A stretch of DNA of 64,000 bases. Source: Candidatus Riesia sp. GBBU. GTDB taxonomy: Bacteria; Pseudomonadota; Gammaproteobacteria; Enterobacterales; Enterobacteriaceae. Positions 58,219 to 64,000 of the stretch are shown in pieces; positions within the stretch are counted from its first letter, which is position 1; the number at the start of each line of letters is the position of its first letter. Where the stretch lies: positions 446,172 through 510,171 of the forward strand of contig CP012849.1 of the NCBI GenBank assembly GCA_002074035.1, given 5' to 3'. Both the position numbers and the translations under genes were made by a program. The notes below the pieces were generated by a model that was not told the origin of the DNA, did no database searches, and saw only the letters and a list, made by a program, of their open reading frames with translations.

Positions 58219-59352
58219 TTACTTTGTTAAATTATCAAAGAATTTTTTCACACTTTCTAAAAAACTCTTAGAACGTGGAATATTTTTTCCATTATTTCCA
58301 TTATCAATTGATTCTTCAAACTTTCTTAAAATTGACTTTTGTTTTTCGTTAAGTTTTACAGGAGTTTCGACAACAATTCTACACATTAAATCACCTACAG
58401 ATCTACTGTTTACTGACCTTACTCCTTTACCACGCATTCTAAAAATCTTTCCTGTTTGAGTTTCTGGAGGAATTCTTAAAGAGACTTTTCCATTTAATGT
58501 AGGTATATCAACTATTCCGCCTAACGCCGCTGTTGAAAAATTAATTGGAACTTCACAATGTAAATTATTTCCATCTCTCCAAAAAATTGAATGTTTATAG
58601 ACATTTATATTAACATATAAATCTCCATGTTTAGCACCCATTTCGCCAGCCTCTCCTTCTCCACTTAGTTTAATTCTGTCTCCTGTATTTACACCAGACG
58701 GGATTTTAATTGATAAAACTTTATTTTTTCTAACTCTACCTTTACCAAAACATTTTCTACAGAATTCTGTAATAATTTGTCCTTTTCCATTACATGAAGA
58801 ACAAGTTTGTTGGACAGAAAAAAATCCTTGTCTAATATAAATTTGACCTTTACCATTACATTCAAAACATTTTTTAAATCTATTACCAAATTTTGATCCA
58901 TTTCCATTACAAACATCACAAGTTATGAATGTTGGAATATTAATTTTTCTTTTAACTCCCATAACTGCTTGTTCCAAAGTTAAAGAAATATCAAATTGCA
59001 AATCAGATCCTCTTGAGTATTTACTATCTCTTTTATTTCCAAAAATATCTCCAAAAACATCTCCAAAAATATCACCGAAATCGGAACCTGTTGAAGTAAA
59101 ATTTCCATTAAATTCATTTGTTCCATTGTCAAAAGCTGAATGTCCATATTGATCATAAGAACTTCTTTTATTTTTATCACTTAAAACGTCATATGCTTCC
59201 TTTATTTCTTTAAATTTTCCTTCGGCTTTTTTATCTCCATGATTCCTGTCAGGATGATATTTAATAGCTAGTCTTTTATATGCTTTTTTTATTTCCTGCT
59301 CATTAGCTTCTCTGTTAATACCAAGAATCTCGTAATAATCTTTTTTTATCAT
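58219..59352 (-). CDS. dnaJ: Chaperone DnaJ
   Basis: DnaJ delivers clients to DnaK and stimulates its ATPase. The 377-residue protein has the J domain with HPDRN near residue 33, a Gly/Phe-rich linker, four CxxCxGxG zinc repeats at about 145-205 ([32 protein letters not shown]) and the C-terminal client domains. It follows dnaK by 101 bases, with a hairpin between them. Confidence 0.97.
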   Translation of the reverse strand: MIKKDYYEILGINREANEQEIKKAYKRLAIKYHPDRNHGDKKAEGKFKEIKEAYDVLSDKNKRSSYDQYGHSAFDNGTNEFNGNFTSTGSDFGDIFGDVFGDIFGNKRDSKYSRGSDLQFDISLTLEQAVMGVKRKINIPTFITCDVCNGNGSKFGNRFKKCFECNGKGQIYIRQGFFSVQQTCSSCNGKGQIITEFCRKCFGKGRVRKNKVLSIKIPSGVNTGDRIKLSGEGEAGEMGAKHGDLYVNINVYKHSIFWRDGNNLHCEVPINFSTAALGGIVDIPTLNGKVSLRIPPETQTGKIFRMRGKGVRSVNSRSVGDLMCRIVVETPVKLNEKQKSILRKFEESIDNGNNGKNIPRSKSFLESVKKFFDNLTK

Positions 59353-59378
59353 TCTTGTTTACCATTCATATATAAAAA

Positions 59379-59412
59379 ATCGGGAGGAGAGAATCAGCTC
59401 TCAACACCCGAT
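59379..59412 (-). terminator. Hairpin between dnaK and dnaJ
   Basis: On the minus strand ATCGGG pairs with CCCGAT and, inside it, GAGAG pairs with CTCTC, followed by a run of T. It is the most GC-rich hairpin of the region and should end or attenuate dnaK transcripts, lowering DnaJ relative to DnaK. Confidence 0.7.
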
Positions 59413-59453
59413 TGTCTACTAAAACTTTAAAACTAATAGTTGTATAAACAAAT

Positions 59454-61370
59454 TTAATTTTTATCTTTATCTTTTACTTCTTCAAATTCTGCTTCAACAA
59501 CGTTTTCATTATTTTCTGTTTTTTTGTTAGTGTTCTCACTCTTATAAGAATTTTCATTTTTTTTAGAAAATTCAAATAGTTTAGATGAATCTTCTATTAA
59601 GAGCCTGATCTTTGAATCAATTAGTTCCTTATTTTCTCCTCTTATGGCACTTTCCAAATCAGAAATTGATTTCTCTATTTTGTTTGTTACTTCGTTACTT
59701 AAGTTATTTTTAACTTCTTCAAGTTTTTTTCTTGTACTATGAATTAACTGATCTGCTTGGTTTCTAGATTTTACTAATTCTTCAAATTTTCTATCAGACT
59801 CAATGTTTGCTTCAGCGTCACTAACCATTTTTTTAATTTCTTTTTCACTTAAACCTGAAGAAGCTTTTATAGTTATATTCTGCTCTCGACCAGTTTTTTT
59901 ATCTTTTGCAGAAACATGTAAAATTCCATCTGCATCAATATCAAAAGTAACTTCAATTTGAGGCATTCCTCTTGGAGCTGGTTGTATACCGTCTAAATTA
60001 AACTGTCCTAAAGATTTATTATCTATTGATCTCTTTCTTTCTCCTTGTAATACATGAATAGTTACAGCTGATTGATTGTCTTCAGCTGTTGAAAAAACTT
60101 GACTATGTTTTGTAGGTATAGTAGTGTTTTTCCCTATTAAAACTGTCATGACTCCACCCATTGTTTCGATTCCAAGAGATAATGGAGTTACATCTAACAA
60201 CAATACGTCTTTCACATCTCCTGCTAAAACACCTCCTTGAACTGCTGCTCCAATAGCAACTGCTTCGTCTGGATTAACATCTTTCCTAGGTTCTTTATGA
60301 AAGAAATCTGCAACCGCCTTCTGAACCATCGGCATTCTTGTTTGTCCTCCAACAAGAATAACATCATTAATATCATTGATCTTTAGATTAGCATCTTTTA
60401 AAGCAACCCTTACAGGATTCATAGATTTACTAACCAAATCTTCAACCAAAGATTCCAGCTTAGCTCTAGTAATCTTTATATTCATATGCTTAGGTCCAGT
60501 TGAATCTGCAGTAATGTAAGGAAGATTTACTTCTGTCTGTTGAGAGGAAGAAAGTTCTATCTTCGATTTTTCACCTGCTTCTTTTAATCTTTGCATAGCT
60601 AATGGATCATTTTTAAGATCAAATCCACTTTCAGCTTTAAACTCACTTACTAGATAATTAATTAATCTATTATCAAAATCTTCTCCACCTAAATGAGTAT
60701 CTCCATTTGTAGCTAGTACTTCATAAGTTTTCTCCCCGTCTAACTCATCGATTTCAATTATTGAAATATCAAAAGTACCTCCACCTAAATCATATACTGC
60801 AACTACTCTATTCCCAACTTCTTTGTCTAATCCGTAAGCAAGAGCAGCTGCTGTAGGCTCATTAATAATCCTTTTTACATCTAATCCAGCAATTCTTCCT
60901 GCATCTTTCGTTGCTTGCCTTTGAACATCGTTAAAATATGCAGGAACAGTAATAACTGATTCATTAACTTTTCCACCAAAAAAATCTTCAGCAGTTTTTT
61001 TCATTTTTTTTAAAACTTCAGCAGATATTTGAGGAGGAGCTATTTCTTTTCCGCCAATTCTTAACCAAGCATCTCCATTAGAAGATTTAATAATTTCGTA
61101 AGGCATAATTGGTATATCTCTTTGAACTTCCTTATCGTCAAAACGACGACCAATTAAACGCTTTATTGCAAAAAGAGTGTTTTTTGGATTAGTAATAGAT
61201 TGTCTTTTAGCTGGTTGTCCAACTAAAATTTCTCCATCTTTAGTATACGCTATAACTGATGGTGTAGTTCGATCACCCTCACTATTTTCCAAAACTCGAG
61301 CGTTTTTACCTTCCATGACAGCAACGCAGGAATTTGTGGTACCTAGATCAATTCCTATAATCTTACCCAT
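59454..61370 (-). CDS. dnaK: Chaperone DnaK (Hsp70)
   Basis: DnaK folds and protects proteins with DnaJ and GrpE. The 638 residues equal E. coli DnaK. It has [13 protein letters not shown] at the start, [12 protein letters not shown] near 193, the linker [14 protein letters not shown] near 390, the substrate domain and an acidic end ([10 protein letters not shown]). GGAGGT lies 6 bases before the ATG. Codon positions look better kept than in most neighbours, as usual for symbiont chaperones. A sigma-32-type promoter lies upstream. Confidence 0.98.
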   Translation of the reverse strand: MGKIIGIDLGTTNSCVAVMEGKNARVLENSEGDRTTPSVIAYTKDGEILVGQPAKRQSITNPKNTLFAIKRLIGRRFDDKEVQRDIPIMPYEIIKSSNGDAWLRIGGKEIAPPQISAEVLKKMKKTAEDFFGGKVNESVITVPAYFNDVQRQATKDAGRIAGLDVKRIINEPTAAALAYGLDKEVGNRVVAVYDLGGGTFDISIIEIDELDGEKTYEVLATNGDTHLGGEDFDNRLINYLVSEFKAESGFDLKNDPLAMQRLKEAGEKSKIELSSSQQTEVNLPYITADSTGPKHMNIKITRAKLESLVEDLVSKSMNPVRVALKDANLKINDINDVILVGGQTRMPMVQKAVADFFHKEPRKDVNPDEAVAIGAAVQGGVLAGDVKDVLLLDVTPLSLGIETMGGVMTVLIGKNTTIPTKHSQVFSTAEDNQSAVTIHVLQGERKRSIDNKSLGQFNLDGIQPAPRGMPQIEVTFDIDADGILHVSAKDKKTGREQNITIKASSGLSEKEIKKMVSDAEANIESDRKFEELVKSRNQADQLIHSTRKKLEEVKNNLSNEVTNKIEKSISDLESAIRGENKELIDSKIRLLIEDSSKLFEFSKKNENSYKSENTNKKTENNENVVEAEFEEVKDKDKN

Positions 61371-61409
61371 TTAATACCTCCATGGAAAATATAAAAATTA
61401 TATAAAACG

Positions 61410-61437
61410 ATATGAGGATTTATATGATTTTTTCAAG
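61410..61437 (-). promoter_or_regulatory. Sigma-32-type heat-shock promoter of dnaK
   Basis: On the minus strand CTTGAA (61437-61432) is followed after 14 bases by CCTCATAT (61417-61410). The sigma-32 consensus is CTTGAA and CCCCATNT with a similar spacer, so only one base differs. It gives a leader of about 30 bases. Confidence 0.65.
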
Positions 61438-61514
61438 TAATCTTAATTACAAAATACATTTTTAAAATATATAAAAATCTTTGATGTAGATATAAACTAA
61501 TTTATCAATTCATT

Positions 61515-62477
61515 TCATATGAAATTAATTATCTTTTTTGCAATATGTTTCTTTAATTTTTCTTGATCAAAGAAAAACTTTTGAATTCCTTCAGATAATT
61601 TAGTAGAAGCCATGATATTAAAATTGTGATTCCAATAGAAATCATTTTCCTTTGTAGATGTTTTTTTTTTAACAATTTGACCAACATATCTCAAATTTCT
61701 ATATATTTTTCCTTTTAGTTCTCTTAAATCTTTAATTATATTTATTGGAATAGTTAAATAGTCACATCCAGCAAGTTGAATAACTTCGTTAATGTCCCTT
61801 ATACTAGCTCCAATTATATTTGTTTTATACCCATTTCTTTTGTAAGAATTATAAACATTTTCAACAAATTCTATTCCTGGATGTTTTAAACTTTCTTTAT
61901 TAGATATTGAAGTATTAAACTTATACCAATCCATGATTCTTCCAACAAAAGGAGAAACAGCATACACTCCTGATTCAGCGCAAGACAAAGCTTGAGCTAA
62001 AGAGAAAACAAGTGTTAAATTGCAGTTTATTCCTTCTTTTTCTAATTTCTCTGCTGCACAAATTCCTTGCCAAGTTGCAGCTAATTTTATTAATATTCTG
62101 TCCTTGTTGATATTTTCTTCCTCATAAAGTTCAATAATTCTCTTTGCTTCTTCTATAGATTTTTCTTTATCGTAGGAAAAGTTAACATCAATTTCTGTAG
62201 AAATTCTACCAGAAATACATTTTAATATTTCTACGCCCATTTTAATTAAAAATTTATTGTATGCATATTTAATTCTTTTTTCTAAAAAAATACTCTTTCT
62301 AAGAGCGAATTTAATTGATTCATCGATAATAGACTGACATTTCTCGTTTTTCAAAACTTCTAATATTAGAGATGGGTTTGTTGTAACTCCATCAATATCA
62401 TAAGATTTTAAACTATCTATATTACAAGTGTCGGCTACTACTTTAGTAATTTTTTTTAAAGACTCTAATTTATTCAC
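61515..62477 (-). CDS. talB: Transaldolase
   Basis: Transaldolase exchanges C3 units between sugar phosphates in the pentose phosphate pathway. The 320-residue protein (317 in E. coli) has TTNPSLIL near residue 32, the Schiff-base lysine in RILIKLAATWQG near 134 and the SPFVGRIMDW segment. Its place next to dnaK matches E. coli talB rather than talA; mog, satP and yaaI are missing between. Confidence 0.95.
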   Translation of the reverse strand: MNKLESLKKITKVVADTCNIDSLKSYDIDGVTTNPSLILEVLKNEKCQSIIDESIKFALRKSIFLEKRIKYAYNKFLIKMGVEILKCISGRISTEIDVNFSYDKEKSIEEAKRIIELYEEENINKDRILIKLAATWQGICAAEKLEKEGINCNLTLVFSLAQALSCAESGVYAVSPFVGRIMDWYKFNTSISNKESLKHPGIEFVENVYNSYKRNGYKTNIIGASIRDINEVIQLAGCDYLTIPINIIKDLRELKGKIYRNLRYVGQIVKKKTSTKENDFYWNHNFNIMASTKLSEGIQKFFFDQEKLKKHIAKKIINFI

Positions 62478-63481
62478 AGTTTCTCCAAAATTCTAGAAGA
62501 CGTATGCATTTCAGCATCTTATTTATGTAATATTTTTTTCTAAAAACAAAAAATCTAGAAATATAACTTATAAATAAAATTTTTATATAAAAATTTTATA
62601 AATATTAGCAATTAATTAAAATTATTATGATAAAACATAGAGTAACTTTTATCTACAGTTAATAAAACATTTTTAAATGATAATGAAATCTGACAATCTT
62701 CAAAAAATAATAAAATAAACAAGTTCTAATAAATCAAAAACATAAATCTTTATAAAAGTGTACTCTTACTTTCTGTAAAACATATCAATTTATTTTTATT
62801 TCTAATACACAATTAAATTCCTGTGTATTTAAGAAATTAACTAGACTACTTTTTATTTAAAAACGTTAATGTTTACTAATTAATCTTAAAATTTTTTAAA
62901 AAAGTGAAATTTTGAATATTTCACAAAATTTGTTTGAATAATTTCATAGAAATTTTAACTTAATTTTGATTATTATTGCAGAAAGTTTATAAAACATTTT
63001 TTCAAATAACTAAAATTTAATTTCAGTTTAGAACTCTAGATAAATAGTACTATCATAGTCAGTTTAAAATAGGAACTTTAAATAGAATTTGTAGAATATT
63101 ATAGGATATAAAACTCATACTTTCATCGATTAAAATATTATATAATTTTATGTAAATTAAAACTTTGAATTGTTCTTTATAGAAGAACTTCTAAAACAAA
63201 AATATTGATCTAATTGTGAATAATTTCTAGCATATATTCTACTGTTAGACTCAAACAAGTTTTATTATTAAGAATCTAATAGTTAAGTTTAATTAATCAA
63301 AATTATAAAAACTTTGTACTACAAAGTAAAATTTTTATTAAAGTTTTTAATGAACTTTCACAGAAAAATCATTAGGGCATAATTTATCGTTAAAATATAC
63401 AAATATATCTTAATTATATTTAAGTCCTTAAGTAAAACAATTTCAATCTTAAAAATACCATTGTGTTTTTGATATAAATTT
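62478..63481. other. Gene-free stretch between talB and tusA
   Basis: About 1 kb without any convincing frame on either strand. It contains an 8-bp hairpin at 62804-62829 (AATACACA with TGTGTATT), a second 7-bp dyad GTGAAAT/ATTTCAC near 62905-62925, and one near-match to a DnaA box at 62649-62657. It is most likely one or two fully decayed genes plus the talB promoter. Confidence 0.5.
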
Positions 63482-63763
63482 CTATTTAATAATATTAGTT
63501 TTCTGAATCAGAAATAAAAATGGTAGTTTGTCAATTTTTTTTTTAATTAATCTATTTTTTGTCACGTAACAAAGTTTAGGTATATCTTCTCTAGATATTG
63601 TATTATTTGAAATTACTAGTAGCTTTTCACCATCTCTCATTTTTATTAGTGAGTTTCTAATAAGATATAAAGAACTCATGCACAAAAGACCTTCTATGTT
63701 GATTTTATAATCAGCTTCTTTCAAATATTTATTAAATGTTTCTCTTTTGTTAAATTTTGACAC
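63482..63763 (-). CDS. tusA: TusA-like sulfur carrier with altered CPxP motif
   Basis: TusA receives sulfur from IscS and passes it on for 2-thiolation of tRNA wobble uridine. The 93-residue protein aligns with E. coli TusA (81 aa): GEKLLVISNN, EDIPKLC and a C-terminal LPFLFLIQK. The active cysteine is kept at residue 28, but the usual CPEP reads CMSS, losing both prolines. The start is GTG at 63763 and the N-terminus is about 9 residues longer than in E. coli. It could be weakened or drifting; the gene after it in the window is 1 kb away. Confidence 0.75.
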   Translation of the reverse strand: MSKFNKRETFNKYLKEADYKINIEGLLCMSSLYLIRNSLIKMRDGEKLLVISNNTISREDIPKLCYVTKNRLIKKKIDKLPFLFLIQKTNIIK

Positions 63764-64000
63764 ATCTAAAAAAATATAATAAAAAATTAGTCATAGAATT
63801 TAAAAACTTCTATGATATTAGAATAATTCTTGGGAAGATTTCAAATTTAAATTTGAAATGTTTTAGAAGAAATTATATAAATATCTTTTAGTAACATTGA
63901 TAACTGCATAAACAAAGATGTATAAAATACTTGTTTTCACTAAAATCAAATAATCATTAATCATTGACAAGAAAACTTTTGAAAATTTACAAAAATTATA
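63764..64000. other. Gene-free window end with a 22-bp palindrome
   Basis: No gene is visible. A perfect 22-base palindrome of A and T with one C and one G per half lies at 63838-63859 (ATTTCAAATTT and its complement). Confidence 0.5.

Noticed and set aside
62649-62657. TTATCTACA, one base from a DnaA box, in the gene-free stretch
   Set aside because: A single imperfect site without clustering, dnaA or gidA nearby is not evidence for an origin.
1-64000. Insertion sequences, prophage genes, CRISPR arrays, rRNA genes
   Set aside because: I looked for transposase or integrase motifs, regularly spaced repeats and conserved rRNA blocks and found none.

Overview
The window is a strongly AT-rich, gene-dense piece of a reduced gammaproteobacterial genome. 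The proteins match Enterobacterales families closely, and several runs keep the E. coli gene order: talB-dnaK-dnaJ-nhaA-rpsT-ribF-ileS-lspA-ispH; hldE-cca-folB-tsaD-rpsU-dnaG-rpoD-tRNA-Ile2; bioA/bioBFCD; ligA with ptsHI. Regulators, surface functions and mobile elements are almost absent, and several proteins are shortened (MetG, HldE) or have lost residues of side activities (Cca, TusA). This suggests an obligate insect endosymbiont. A full bioA-bioBFCD set together with folE, folB and ribF is what is expected of a B-vitamin provider in a blood-feeding host. Wigglesworthia and the louse symbionts Riesia and Puchtella are candidates, but the window alone does not name the organism.

Layout. 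Positions 1-40726 form one giant inverted repeat. The left arm (1-20251, cut by the window edge inside bioD) and the right arm (20476-40726) mirror each other exactly: each feature at x has a partner at 40727-x, with no indel and no difference at the places compared. Each arm carries bioD, ybhL, rhtA, folE, metG, a frameshifted udk, dcd, a TerC-family gene, glyQ, glyS, a DedA-family gene, tRNA-Ile2(CAT), rpoD, dnaG, rpsU, tsaD, folB, cca, a kinase-only hldE and ssb. The 224-bp spacer (20252-20475) holds a single-copy tRNA-Asn with its own promoter. From 40727 to 64000 the sequence is single copy: the rest of the biotin operon, bioA, ligA, ptsH-ptsI, an M23 peptidase, ispH-lspA-ileS-ribF, rpsT, nhaA, dnaJ, dnaK, talB, about 1 kb without genes, and tusA.

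How the genes work together. BioC starts pimelate synthesis by the disguised-ester route (bioH not seen) and BioF-BioA-BioD-BioB build biotin. FolE and FolB supply two folate steps and RibF makes FMN/FAD. RpoD, DnaG, RpsU, Ssb, LigA, three aminoacyl-tRNA synthetases (Met, Gly, Ile), TsaD, TusA and Cca are the information core. Neither type of tRNA gene here encodes CCA, so they depend on Cca. DnaK-DnaJ keep a recognisable sigma-32-type promoter.

The outstanding observation is the 40.7-kb near-perfect palindrome. It is either a real inverted duplication (a linear-chromosome end, a chloroplast-like inverted repeat, or a fold-back amplification) or a chimeric fold-back of amplification or assembly. 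The inner junction carries a short inverted match that fits fold-back priming, and only the underlying reads can decide.
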